A program made the position numbers and the translations under genes. Positions 19,601 to 27,944 of a stretch of DNA of 64,000 nucleotides are shown here, piece by piece (positions within the stretch are counted from its first letter, which is position 1; the number at the start of each line of letters is the position of its first letter). The notes below the pieces were generated by a model. The model did no database searches. It saw only the letters and a list, made by a program, of their open reading frames with translations, and had not been told where the DNA came from. The DNA lies in NCBI GenBank assembly GCA_022511345.1, contig JAFLRR010000005.1, forward strand, positions 1 through 64,000. Direction: 5' to 3'. The stretch is from Alistipes sp. (lineage in GTDB: Bacteria; Bacteroidota; Bacteroidia; Bacteroidales; Rikenellaceae).

Positions 19601-19950
19601 ACGAAATGAAGGACGAACGCGCGCTCGAAGCCTTCGCCTCGCGTCTCGAGGACCGTTTCGGCCGCATGCCCGAGGCTGCCGCCGAATTGATGAACGTGGT
19701 GCGCCTGCGCCGCGAGGCCATGCGCCTGGGAATGGAGCGGGTGAAGGTCAAGAACGGATTGATGATTGCGGGATTCGTCGGCGACGACTCTTCGCCGTTC
19801 TACAAGAGCGAAGTGTTCATGAACATGCTGCGGCATGTGACATCCTCGCCGCAGAGATTCGTGCTCAAGCAGCACAATAACCGCCTGGCAATGACCGTTA
19901 GGGGTGTAAAGGACATAAGCGCCGCATGGGAGGTGCTCAAAACTCTCTGA
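16624..19950 (+). CDS. mfd: Transcription-repair coupling factor
   Basis: 1108 residues from ATG 16624, which overlaps the rng stop by 4 nt. It removes RNA polymerase stalled at DNA lesions and recruits UvrA. N-terminal UvrB-like region (about 1-350), RNA polymerase-interacting CarD-like domain (about 445-520, LKTGDYVVHIDHGVGRFGGL), then RecG-like translocase with Walker A CGDVGFGKTEVA and DEEQ (LIIDEEQKFGV), motif III TATPIPRTL, motif VI QLRGRVGRS, and a C-terminal TRCF domain. Full length for the family. Coupling to rng suggests one operon. Confidence 0.97.
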   Translation: MTPAAEGIMKLFADSRSVRELCRKLNTEGVTVRLEELVGGAFSLYAAATVERSGGVHIFVAEDRDAAAGMANDFYALLDQSRVMFFPSAYKKSVVYGAEDAQGVVQRTAALNAVRNHQGGYTVVCTYPEALAETAAGAEEMRRGTISLSVGDRIPVAELEQMLVEAGFEQVDFVYEPGQYSVRGGIVDVFSYSESKPFRFDFFDDDIESVRRFEISSQLSAEKLKSAEIIPDLTSSAGAKVSLAEFAGSSAVFWMPDADYVMRKVDDVRRKALHDSSEPEKIDGVVTSRRALTEAMRGSRLVMLRDNLAERPADVSVRFDTAPQPDFNKNFEMLADDMAARAAEGCRTYILSENKTQIERLQNIFHRLNRREVTFESLPLSLHDGFVDRALHLCMYVDHRIFDRYRRYRINGEIKRDEQMTVAELNSLKTGDYVVHIDHGVGRFGGLVKINENGRMHEAIKLIYKDNDVLFVNVHSLHRISRYKSGDGEPPKIYKLGGGAWRKLKNATKKAVKDISRELIALYARRKASKGFAFSPDSYLQQALEASFEWEDTPDQQSAVEAVKRDMESERPMDRLVCGDVGFGKTEVAIRAAFKAAADGKQTAVLVPTTILALQHYRSFTSRLRDFPVRIEYLNRTKTARETREIIEELAAGRIDILIGTHRILNPKVQFRDLGLLIIDEEQKFGVADKEKLTHMSVSVDTLTLTATPIPRTLQFSVMGSRDLSVISTPPANRRPIVTESHVFSEEIIRDAIEEEMARGGQVYFVHNRVEDLMRIQGIIARLCPKARVGVGHGRMPAEKLEKLIMDFIYGEFDVLLSTTVVENGIDIPNANTIIVNDAQNFGLSDLHQLRGRVGRSDRKAFCYLLTPPDELLTSDARRRMSAIEEFSDLGSGFNIAMQDLDIRGAGNLLGAEQSGFIADIGFETYRKIMDEAVAELRAEGLDVAGLSEPEKEAVETLSWVEDCAVETDVQAELPEYYVRQSAERLRLYRELDEMKDERALEAFASRLEDRFGRMPEAAAELMNVVRLRREAMRLGMERVKVKNGLMIAGFVGDDSSPFYKSEVFMNMLRHVTSSPQRFVLKQHNNRLAMTVRGVKDISAAWEVLKTL

Positions 19951-19967
19951 ACCCGCTTGGACTGAAG

Positions 19968-20699
19968 ATGAACCTTGTAATCGACATAGGCAACACGCGT
20001 GTGAAAGCGGCCGTTTTCGACAACGGACGAGCGGTGGCCGTGCATGCCTGCGAGAGCTTCGGCGCGGATGAGGCGAAGCGTTTGCTGGAGCTCTATCCGT
20101 CTGTCGAAAAGACTATAGTGAGCTCGACGGCCGCCGATGCCGCCGATGTGGCACGCCAGATGCGCAGACTGGCGGGACACTGCCTGCTATTCGGTGCGGG
20201 AGTGCCCGTGCCGATACGCTCGTCATACGCCACGCCCGAGACGCTCGGCGCCGACCGCATAGCTGCGGCGGTGGGGGCGGCATGGCTGTATCCCGGCCGA
20301 AATGTGGCGATAGCCGATTTCGGCACGGCCCTTACGGTGGACCTGGTTACGGCCGACGGAACATATCGCGGCGGCTTCATCAGCCCCGGACTGAAGATGC
20401 GCTTCCGTGCGCTGCACGACTACACCTCGCGCCTTCCGGAGTGCTCGGCAACGGAGCGTCTGCTGCCATTGGGCGACTCGACGCAGAGCTGCATAGAACA
20501 GGGCGTAATGCAGGGAATGGCGGCCGAAGCGGAGGGTCTCATAGCGCGTCTGAGGGCTGAAAATGAAGATTTGTTGATAATTTTTACGGGTGGAGACGCG
20601 AAATTTTTTGTTAAACGGATTAAAAATGCGATATTTGCAGACTGTGAACCCGTATTGTGCGGGTTAGACCGAATTTTGGAATATAATGTACCCGAATAA
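19968..20699 (+). CDS. coaX: Type III pantothenate kinase
   Basis: 243 residues from ATG 19968 (MNLVIDIGNTRVK). It phosphorylates pantothenate, the first step of CoA synthesis. ASKHA-fold landmarks are present: P-loop-like DIGNTRVKAAVF, GADRIAAAVGA, ADFGTALTVDLV and FTGGDA. Upstream in-frame starts fall in the mfd 3' end and lack similarity. The 3' end overlaps the next gene by 14 nt. Confidence 0.95.
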   Translation: MNLVIDIGNTRVKAAVFDNGRAVAVHACESFGADEAKRLLELYPSVEKTIVSSTAADAADVARQMRRLAGHCLLFGAGVPVPIRSSYATPETLGADRIAAAVGAAWLYPGRNVAIADFGTALTVDLVTADGTYRGGFISPGLKMRFRALHDYTSRLPECSATERLLPLGDSTQSCIEQGVMQGMAAEAEGLIARLRAENEDLLIIFTGGDAKFFVKRIKNAIFADCEPVLCGLDRILEYNVPE

Positions 20700-22056
20700 A
20701 AGAACCGCAGCAATTCTTGTCGCAATGGCGATGTGGTGCCTGCCCGCAGCCCTCAGGGCCCAGACGAGCAGCATCAACTCGTTCTCGCCGTATTCGATGT
20801 ACGGCATAGGCGAACTCAATACTTTAGGAACGATTCAGATGCGTGCGATGGGCGGTGCCGGCGTGGCTCAGCGACTGCCCTCGTCGGTCAATACGCTCAA
20901 TCCGGCTTCGTACAGTTCGACCATGCAGCGCAGCTTCCTGTTCAACTTCGGAGTCGACGGCGCATACTACAAAAATACGCAGACAATATACTCCCAGGCG
21001 GACAACTCCTCGCGCGAGGCGAAGACCGGATACGGAACATTCAACATCCACGAGGTGGCGGTGCAGTTCCCCGTAACGCGCGGCCTGGGCGTGGGTATCA
21101 GCCTGAACCCATACAGCAGCGTGGGATACCGCATGCAGGGATTCGAGGGGTCGGACGAGATTTGGGGCGATGTGGGCCGCGTGGCATACAGCTACAGCGG
21201 CGAGGGTGACATCACCGAGGTCAAGGTGGGCGCCGGTTGGGAAGTGTTCAAGAACTTCTCGATAGGTGTGGCAATGCAGTACTACTGGGGCGACATAGAC
21301 CGCGCATACAACACCTCGATACTGAACAACTACGGCGAAGGTGCATTCTCGTCGATTGTCGGTACGGAAAACTACCGCGTGTCGCGCGTAAAGGGCCAAA
21401 TCGGATTCCAGTGGGATGCAATCTCCACCAGAAAGCATATCCTGACGGTCGGCGGAACCTATGACTTCGGCGGCGACCTGCGTCCGGAGGTAACCAATGC
21501 GGTATATATCGACGATATATTCCAGAGCGACGTGACCAACAAGGTAGAGCGGCTGCAGGTGCGACTGCCGGCACAGCTCAACTTCGGATTCTATTACCAG
21601 AACCCCAAAATCGCGGCGGCGCTCGACTACACATACCAGAATTGGGGCGCGCGCAACTCGGGATTCGAGGTCATGGGCAACGGAGTGAAGGTGACGTATG
21701 CCGACACGCACACCATTAAGGCCGGTATAGAGTATACGCCGAACCTCTACGACGTGCGCCGATACATGCGCCGCGTGAAGTACCGCGCAGGTCTCAGATA
21801 CGGCGGCTATTACCAGGCTTTCAACGGCCACACGGTCAAGAAGTACGCCATAACGGCCGGTCTCGGATTCCCCATACAGTTCATGGGAATGTCGTCGATA
21901 GACCTGGGTCTGGAATTCGGAGGCTGCGGCGACCGCTCGACGCTGAAGGTCGACGGCAAGCGGCTGGGACTGGTGGGACAGCACTATTTCAAGTTCTCGC
22001 TCGGATTCTCGATGTTCGGCGACGACTACTGGTTCGTAAGGCCCAAGTACGATTAA
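20686..22056 (+). CDS. Outer-membrane beta-barrel protein (FadL/PorV-like fold)
   Basis: 456 residues. The signal peptide is cleaved near ALRAQ; the mature start SSINSFSPYSMYGIGELNTLG and MRAMGGAGVA are typical of FadL-type barrels in Bacteroidota. Alternating amphipathic strands run to the C-terminal aromatic end (FSLGFSMFGDDYWFVRPKYD). A transported ligand cannot be named. It overlaps coaX by 14 nt and precedes a TPR protein and lptC, an order that suggests an envelope operon. It could serve as a lipid or secretion-associated barrel; this is inference. Confidence 0.78.
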   Translation: MYPNKRTAAILVAMAMWCLPAALRAQTSSINSFSPYSMYGIGELNTLGTIQMRAMGGAGVAQRLPSSVNTLNPASYSSTMQRSFLFNFGVDGAYYKNTQTIYSQADNSSREAKTGYGTFNIHEVAVQFPVTRGLGVGISLNPYSSVGYRMQGFEGSDEIWGDVGRVAYSYSGEGDITEVKVGAGWEVFKNFSIGVAMQYYWGDIDRAYNTSILNNYGEGAFSSIVGTENYRVSRVKGQIGFQWDAISTRKHILTVGGTYDFGGDLRPEVTNAVYIDDIFQSDVTNKVERLQVRLPAQLNFGFYYQNPKIAAALDYTYQNWGARNSGFEVMGNGVKVTYADTHTIKAGIEYTPNLYDVRRYMRRVKYRAGLRYGGYYQAFNGHTVKKYAITAGLGFPIQFMGMSSIDLGLEFGGCGDRSTLKVDGKRLGLVGQHYFKFSLGFSMFGDDYWFVRPKYD

Positions 22057-22113
22057 CGGCCCGAACGGCAATGAATGAAATTGAACAACGATAATTCAAA
22101 AACCTGTAAGAAG

Positions 22114-23454
22114 ATGAAAAACTTCAGATTTTTCCTTTCGGCGGCTTTAGCAACGGTTTGCTTCGCCGCTACGGCTCAGGATTTGAGCGACCCCAAATAT
22201 GCGGTTTGGGGCGAGACCGAGGAGCAGCGTCACGAGAACATCCTCGCAAACCAGTATCTCAAGCAGAATCTCGACAGCAAGAACTACGAGGCTGCTTCGG
22301 GTTATCTGAAGAAGCTGCTGGACAATGCACCCAAGGGCTCGGCGAGCATCTATCAGCGCGGCGCGCTGCTCTTCAAGCGCAAGTATGCGCTGGCTAAGGA
22401 CCCCGAGACCAAGAAGCAGTGCATCGACTCGCTGATGGTAATCTACGACCTGCGCGTGGAGCACTTCGGCAACGCCAAGACTCAGGGCAAGGCTTATATC
22501 CTCGACATCAAGGCAAAGGATTATCTGAACTACCGCTCCGAGGACCGCGAGGGTCTGCGTGCCGCATTCGAGGCTGCAATCGATGCCGCCATCGAGCAGG
22601 ACCAGGTCGATCACGAGACCATAACCATCTACTTCGGAAACCTCTGCGAGGATTACAAGAACGGCGATGGCAATGTCGGCGCCGAGGATGTGATTCTGGT
22701 ATACGACCGTCTGTCGCCCTGCTTCGAGGTTGAAGGCGCTGCCGACCACAAGACGGTGTTCGACAACCACTTCGGTGCCAGCGGCGTGGCAAGCTGCGAG
22801 AACCTCGAGGAGATATTCCGCAAGAAGCTGGCTGCAAATCCCGACAGCGCAGACGTTCTGGCTCAGGCTGTCAGCCTCATGTCGCGTGCGAAGTGCACGG
22901 GTTCGTTCTACCTGACCACCGCCGAGCAGTATTATAAGGTTAAGCCCTCGGCTGAGACGGCGCTCTTCCTGGCGCAGGCTTTCCAGAACGAGCAGAACTT
23001 CGACAAGGCCATACAGTATCTCAACGAGGCAATAGCTGTCGAGACCGACCCGGCAGAGAAGGAGAAGCTCTATGTTCGCGTGGCAGTGGTGGATCTGGCG
23101 GCCCGCAACTACTCCGGTGCAGCTGCCGCAGCTCGCGCAGCTCAGGAGCTCAACCCCGAGAACGGCTACAGCTACTTCGTGCTGGCTCAGTGCTATGCCG
23201 CTTCGGCATCGGCTTGCCAGGGTCTTGACGGCGAGGCTGTTTACTGGGCGGCTTACGACACGATGGCCAAGGCTGTGGCTCGTCTGGAGTCCGAGCCCGA
23301 GACGCTCGAGCACGCAAAGTCGATGCTGCAGATGTTCCGCAACCGTTTCCCGACTTCGGAGACCTGCTTCTTCGCAGAGCTCAAGGAGGGCGAGCGTTAC
23401 ACCGTGAAGTGCGGCTCGGCTTCGGGCGTGGCTACGACGGTTCGCTTCAGATAG
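22114..23454 (+). CDS. Exported TPR-repeat protein
   Basis: 446 residues from ATG 22114 (MKNFRFFLSAALATVCFAATAQD, Sec signal peptide). An in-frame ATG at 22075 would put 13 polar residues before it and is less likely. The protein is helical with TPR-like pairs, clearest at about 290-400 (TALFLAQAFQNEQNFDKAIQYLNEA.., ENGYSYFVLAQCYAASAS). Codon use is biased as in rpsA, suggesting abundant expression. It sits between an outer-membrane barrel and lptC and probably acts as a periplasmic scaffold. No catalytic motif is seen. Confidence 0.8.
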   Translation: MKNFRFFLSAALATVCFAATAQDLSDPKYAVWGETEEQRHENILANQYLKQNLDSKNYEAASGYLKKLLDNAPKGSASIYQRGALLFKRKYALAKDPETKKQCIDSLMVIYDLRVEHFGNAKTQGKAYILDIKAKDYLNYRSEDREGLRAAFEAAIDAAIEQDQVDHETITIYFGNLCEDYKNGDGNVGAEDVILVYDRLSPCFEVEGAADHKTVFDNHFGASGVASCENLEEIFRKKLAANPDSADVLAQAVSLMSRAKCTGSFYLTTAEQYYKVKPSAETALFLAQAFQNEQNFDKAIQYLNEAIAVETDPAEKEKLYVRVAVVDLAARNYSGAAAAARAAQELNPENGYSYFVLAQCYAASASACQGLDGEAVYWAAYDTMAKAVARLESEPETLEHAKSMLQMFRNRFPTSETCFFAELKEGERYTVKCGSASGVATTVRFR

Positions 23455-23475
23455 TAAAAACATTTCGATGCGCGT

Positions 23476-24387
23476 ATGAACCTTTCGCTCGTCGGAAGAT
23501 ATGCTTCGGTAGCACTCTCCCTCGCGGGGAGTGCTATCTTGCTAATCGCATGCGGAGCGGAGAGCGACGGCGATGACCCTGCGGCCGAGACCATGCTCTC
23601 GGAGTACAGCGAGAATGTCTCGATAATAAAATCCGAAAACGGGCGCCGCTCGCTGATATTCACCGCACCGCTGGTCGAGGGTTACACTTTCGGCAGCGTG
23701 CCGTATCGTGAGTTCCGCGAGGGTATACGCGTGGTGACATACAACAACGACTCGCTTTCGACAGTCGATGTGATACTCGAGGCCGACTACGCCATATTCT
23801 ACGAGAAAAACCAGCTGTGGGAGGCGCGCGGAAATGTCGTGGTGCGCAAGATGAACGAGAGCCGCACCACGCTGTACACGCAGCAGCTCTTCTGGAACGT
23901 GGACGCCAAGCGCGTATACTCGAATGTAGATTCGAAACTGGTTGAAAACGGCGGCCGCGATGTGGCCTACGGCGAAGGTTTCGAGTCGGACGACAGACTG
24001 GAGTTCCCGCGCTGGCGCAAGGGCCGCGGAATGATGACCGTGAACGTGGCTGAGATGAAGAACCGCCGCGAGGAGGATGACTCGCTGCGCAGCGAGAAAT
24101 TCGACCGCAGCGGCGATGTGTCGATAGCCAACTCCCGCCCGCCTGTGGGCAAGGTCGGCACGCAGCCTGGCTCGTCGAACGACGAACGGAGGCCTTCGGC
24201 CGTGCGCGGCTCGTCGTCGCGCCGCAGCGGGCAGCAGCCCCGTCCTGCCATAGAGCGCGACTCGCTGCGCCGTGAGGCCGAGCGCCGCGAACGCATGCGC
24301 CGCAGCGTAGCGAACCCGGTGCTGGAGGAGAATGAGGCGGCGGATAGACTGCTGAAGGTTGAGCGTGAGAATATTATAGTGGAATAG
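23476..24387 (+). CDS. lptC: LptC-like LPS export periplasmic protein with long C-terminal extension
   Basis: 303 residues. A lipobox-like LLIAC (Cys26) suggests a lipoprotein. Residues about 40-185 match LptC/OstA-like beta-jellyroll: VSIIKSENGRRSLIFTAPLVEGY, then repeated strands such as DVILEADYAIFYEKNQLWEARGNVVV and VYSNVD. This fold passes LPS from LptFG to LptA. The last about 110 residues are Arg/Ser-rich and disordered (SSSRRSGQQ..), unlike the short E. coli protein. A GC-rich hairpin (23510-23536) overlaps the signal-peptide codons. CNNM/CorC starts 2 nt later. Confidence 0.8.
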   Translation: MNLSLVGRYASVALSLAGSAILLIACGAESDGDDPAAETMLSEYSENVSIIKSENGRRSLIFTAPLVEGYTFGSVPYREFREGIRVVTYNNDSLSTVDVILEADYAIFYEKNQLWEARGNVVVRKMNESRTTLYTQQLFWNVDAKRVYSNVDSKLVENGGRDVAYGEGFESDDRLEFPRWRKGRGMMTVNVAEMKNRREEDDSLRSEKFDRSGDVSIANSRPPVGKVGTQPGSSNDERRPSAVRGSSSRRSGQQPRPAIERDSLRREAERRERMRRSVANPVLEENEAADRLLKVERENIIVE

Positions 24388-24389
24388 AG

Positions 24390-25655
24390 ATGATAGTTTC
24401 GATCGTACTGATACTGCTCACTCTGCTTCTGTCGGCTTTCTTCTCGGGAATGGAGATAGCCTTTCTGAGCAAGAACCGTCTGCGCCTTAAGATAGACCGC
24501 AAGCAGAGCCGGCCGTTCGATTTCATAGCCGAGATTTTCGAACGTCACCCGGGGCAGTATATAACATCGATACTGGTCGGCAACAACATCGCCCTGGTGC
24601 TCTATTCGCTCTACATGTCGGCGCTGCTGCGCGGAATAGCCGCGTTGTGCGGCTGGAGCGAGATTGCCGAACGTGGCTCGCTGCTGCTGGAGACATGCGT
24701 CTCGACGCTGCTGATAATATTCGCCGGCGAGTTCATCCCCAAAAGCATATTCCGCGGCAATCCGAACTTCTACTACCGCTTTTTCGCGCCGCTGATGTAC
24801 ATATTCTACATCGTGCTTTATCCCATAGCGCGCCTTACGACGCTGGTGTCGTTCTGCATACTGCGTCTGTTCGGACGCCGCGTGGCCGATGTGCCGGCCG
24901 CCGAGGTGTTCGACAAGGCCGACCTGGCCAGCCTGCTCGACTCGAACCCGGCAGGCGATGCGCAGCATGAGAACGACAGCGACATGGACCTGTTCCGCAA
25001 TGCGCTGGATTTTGCCGACCTGCGCGTGCGCGACTGCATGGTCCCGCGCATAGACGTCGAGGCTGTGGATATCGAGGATACGAGCATCGAGGAGCTGACG
25101 GCCCGCTTTGTCGAGAGCAGCTACTCGCGAATATTCGTCTGGCGGGAGTCTATCGACAACATAATCGGATATGTCAATTCCAAGAGCCTGTTTACGATGC
25201 CCGAGAGCATCGAGGCCGTGATGATGAAGGTCGACTATGTGGCCGAGACCATGCCGCTGCAGGCGCTTCTGGGCCGGTTCACGAAAAAACGCCGCAACAT
25301 AGCCGTGGTAATCGACGAGTTCGGCGGCACGGCCGGAATAATATCGCTGGAGGATGTGCTGGAGCAGATTTTCGGCGAGATAGAGGACGAGCACGACAGC
25401 AGCGATTTGACCGAAAAACGGGTGGGGGAGAACGAATATGTATTCTCCTGCCGCCTGGAAGTCAAATACTTGAATGAGAAGTACGGCTTGGGAATCGAGG
25501 AGAGCGACGAGTACGACACGCTGGCCGGATATATCATCTACCGCCACGAGGGAATACCCGAGGCGGGGCATACGATAACGGCCGGCGACATGCGCATCCG
25601 CATATTGCGCATATCGGGTTCGCGCGTAGAACTGGCCCGGATAACCACGAAATAA
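24390..25655 (+). CDS. CNNM/CorC-family transporter (hemolysin-like)
   Basis: 421 residues. A DUF21/CNNM membrane domain (about 1-190, with LSAFFSGMEIAFLSKNRLRL near the start) is followed by a CBS pair (about 205-330, VRDCMVPRIDVEAV.. and ..GIISLEDVLEQIFGEIEDEHD) and a C-terminal CorC_HlyC domain (about 340-421). The family handles Mg2+ efflux/homeostasis; the old name hemolysin is misleading. It lies 2 nt behind lptC. Confidence 0.9.
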   Translation: MIVSIVLILLTLLLSAFFSGMEIAFLSKNRLRLKIDRKQSRPFDFIAEIFERHPGQYITSILVGNNIALVLYSLYMSALLRGIAALCGWSEIAERGSLLLETCVSTLLIIFAGEFIPKSIFRGNPNFYYRFFAPLMYIFYIVLYPIARLTTLVSFCILRLFGRRVADVPAAEVFDKADLASLLDSNPAGDAQHENDSDMDLFRNALDFADLRVRDCMVPRIDVEAVDIEDTSIEELTARFVESSYSRIFVWRESIDNIIGYVNSKSLFTMPESIEAVMMKVDYVAETMPLQALLGRFTKKRRNIAVVIDEFGGTAGIISLEDVLEQIFGEIEDEHDSSDLTEKRVGENEYVFSCRLEVKYLNEKYGLGIEESDEYDTLAGYIIYRHEGIPEAGHTITAGDMRIRILRISGSRVELARITTK

Positions 25656-25697
25656 TCGTTTTTCATCCTGCATGAATATATTTTCACGGAAAATTCG

Positions 25698-25705
25698 TAT
25701 CTTTG
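25698..25705 (+). promoter_or_regulatory. -7 element of the ppiD promoter
   Basis: TATCTTTG, an exact TAnnTTTG match, 41 bp before the ppiD ATG. No clean -33 element is visible at the right spacing. Confidence 0.6.
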
Positions 25706-25746
25706 GAGGCTTTTTGACAAATAATTAAAAATACAAAAATAATTTT

Positions 25747-27777
25747 ATGGCTACATTGAACACTTTGAGAACCAAATTCGGCGTAGTGCTGACTGTCATC
25801 ATCGCGCTCGCCCTTTTGGCGTTCATCCTCTCTCTGAAGACCGAGATGGGATTCTCCAGCAACGACCCCAAGGTCGGTGTTATTGCCGGTGAGAAAATCT
25901 CCTACTCGGAGTATCTCAACGAGTACAACGCTGCCGAGCGCAACTTCGGCGGTCAGGTAGACGAGCGTCAGCTCGATATCATCAACAACATCGCCTGGCA
26001 GAACATCATCACCAACCGCGTGCTGACTCCCGGATTCGACAAGGCCGGAATAGCTGTGTCGGATGAGGAGCGTCTGGACATCATTGCAGGACGCTATCCT
26101 TCGCAGGTGCTCTACAGCGCATTTGCAGATCCCGCAACCGGCGAGTACGACCCCGCAGCGGTGTATGAGTTCCTGGCACAGGCTGCCGACGATGCATCCA
26201 TGTCGGCCATATGGGCCCAGATCAACCAGAGCCTGCGCAGCGAGCGCGCAATGCAGAAGTATGCAGGCCTGACCCGCAGCGGCGCATATGTAAACGCTCT
26301 CGAGGTAGCTTCGGGTGTAGATGCCGCAGGCAAGACCTTCTCGGGCAAGTGGACCGGCGCGAGGTACTCGAGTGTTCCCGATTCGCTCATCTCGATAAGC
26401 AACAACGACCTGAAGAAGTACTACGACACGCACAAGGCGCAGTTCAAGCAGCTGCCCAACCGCACCATATCCTATGTCGTGTTCGACATCGACGCTACGG
26501 CCGACGATATGCTCGCTCTGGAGAACGAGGTTCGTCAGACTGGCGCCGACTTCGCCGTTGCGGAGGATGTCAAGGGATTCATCCGCCAGAACCGCTACGG
26601 CTCGGTTTCGGACCGCTACATCAGCGTAAAGCAGCTGCCCGAAGATGAGGCTGAGGCTCTGGCTAAGGGTCAGTACGGCCCCGTGCTGAAGAACAACGTG
26701 TGGACCATGTCGCGCGTAGTGGATTCGAAGACGGCGCCCGACTCGCTCGGCATCCGTCACATCGTGCTTCCCTTCACCGAGGAGAAGTTGGCCGACAGCC
26801 TGCTGACCGCGCTGCGCAAGGGCGGCGACTTCGCTCTGGCTGCTGCCGAGTATTCGGTATATCCCGCTACGGCGCAGAATGGCGGCGAGGTGGGCGTGAT
26901 GCCCTTCTCGGCATTCACCGGCGAGTTCGCCGAGGCTCTGGGCGGCGCTTCCAAGGGCGACATCGTGAAGGTCGTATCGGGCGATGCCATTCAGCTGATG
27001 CAGGTCTATCGCGCCGATGCTCCCGTGAAGTATCTGCAGATAGCTACCATAGCATATCCCGTCGAGGCGTCGGCTGCTACGCGCCGCGACATACACGCTT
27101 CGGCAAGCTCGTTCTCGGTGGACGCCGCAGGTTCGGTCGCCAAGTTCGACGAGGCTGCCTCGGCTCACTCGCTCACCCCCCGCATCGCGACCATCAGCCA
27201 GGGTGAGCGCACCATCCGCGGTATTGACAACTCGCGCGAGGTTATCCGCTGGGCATACGGCGCCAAGAAGGGCGAAATATCCGAGATTTTCAACCTCGGC
27301 AACACCTATGTAATCGCAATGGTTACCGACATCGACAACGAGGAGTACCGTCCGCTTCAGAAGGTTTCGGCACAGGTTCGCAACGCTGTGCTCCGCGACA
27401 AGAAGTATGAATATCTGACCAAGAAGCTCGCGGGCTCGACCATCGACGAGGCAGCCGCTTCGCTCGGCAGCGAGGTGGAGACGTTCGAGAATGTGAACTA
27501 CTCGCTCTACTATATCGACGGCATAGGCTTCGAGCCCGGTGTGGCAGGCGCCATAGCTTCGACCAAGACCACGGGCGAACTGTCGGCTCCCGTTCGCGGA
27601 ATGTCGGGCGTATATCTCTTCACCGTGGAGAGTGTCGCCGCTGCCGACAACGAGCGTACTCCCGAGGCCGAGAAGGTGCGTGCACAGGCCGCAGCCGAGG
27701 CTTATGCGGCTCAGGCTTCGATAGCAGCCGTTCAGGAGATGGCCAAAATCGAGGACCTTCGCGGAAAGTATTTCTAA
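25747..27777 (+). CDS. PpiD-like membrane-anchored periplasmic peptidyl-prolyl isomerase/chaperone
   Basis: 676 residues. One N-terminal membrane helix (FGVVLTVIIALALLAFIL) anchors a SurA_N-like region (VGVIAGEKISYSEYLNEYN). A parvulin/rotamase domain follows at about 330-425 (IRHIVLPFTEEKLADSLL.. ..GGEVGVMPFSAFTGEFAEAL). It helps fold proteins leaving the Sec translocon on the way to the outer membrane. It has its own -7 element and terminator. Length is normal for the family in this phylum. Confidence 0.88.
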   Translation: MATLNTLRTKFGVVLTVIIALALLAFILSLKTEMGFSSNDPKVGVIAGEKISYSEYLNEYNAAERNFGGQVDERQLDIINNIAWQNIITNRVLTPGFDKAGIAVSDEERLDIIAGRYPSQVLYSAFADPATGEYDPAAVYEFLAQAADDASMSAIWAQINQSLRSERAMQKYAGLTRSGAYVNALEVASGVDAAGKTFSGKWTGARYSSVPDSLISISNNDLKKYYDTHKAQFKQLPNRTISYVVFDIDATADDMLALENEVRQTGADFAVAEDVKGFIRQNRYGSVSDRYISVKQLPEDEAEALAKGQYGPVLKNNVWTMSRVVDSKTAPDSLGIRHIVLPFTEEKLADSLLTALRKGGDFALAAAEYSVYPATAQNGGEVGVMPFSAFTGEFAEALGGASKGDIVKVVSGDAIQLMQVYRADAPVKYLQIATIAYPVEASAATRRDIHASASSFSVDAAGSVAKFDEAASAHSLTPRIATISQGERTIRGIDNSREVIRWAYGAKKGEISEIFNLGNTYVIAMVTDIDNEEYRPLQKVSAQVRNAVLRDKKYEYLTKKLAGSTIDEAAASLGSEVETFENVNYSLYYIDGIGFEPGVAGAIASTKTTGELSAPVRGMSGVYLFTVESVAAADNERTPEAEKVRAQAAAEAYAAQASIAAVQEMAKIEDLRGKYF

Positions 27778-27798
27778 GAGAAGAGATACCGCATGACA

Positions 27799-27840
27799 AA
27801 ATCGGCGGCGAGTGCTAAGACTCGTCGCCGATTTGTTTTT
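27799..27840 (+). terminator. ppiD terminator
   Basis: A 15-bp stem (AAATCGGCGGCGAGT / ACTCGTCGCCGATTT, one G-U) with a 6-nt loop is followed by GTTTTT. The next 104 bases to the minus-strand regulator show nothing. Confidence 0.93.
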
Positions 27841-27944
27841 CATTTTCAGGCCGGCAGCGCACAGGAGAGAGGCTGCGCTGTGTGCAGGGCGGAGAGAGTG
27901 TTGCTGTCTGCGTGGCGTAGAGGGGCTGCGCTGGCTGTTCAGCG

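Noticed and set aside
17278..19875. 865-codon open frame on the minus strand opposite mfd
   Set aside because: Shadow of a GC-rich gene; no family motifs, low-complexity Arg/His/Leu composition, and mfd is complete on the plus strand.
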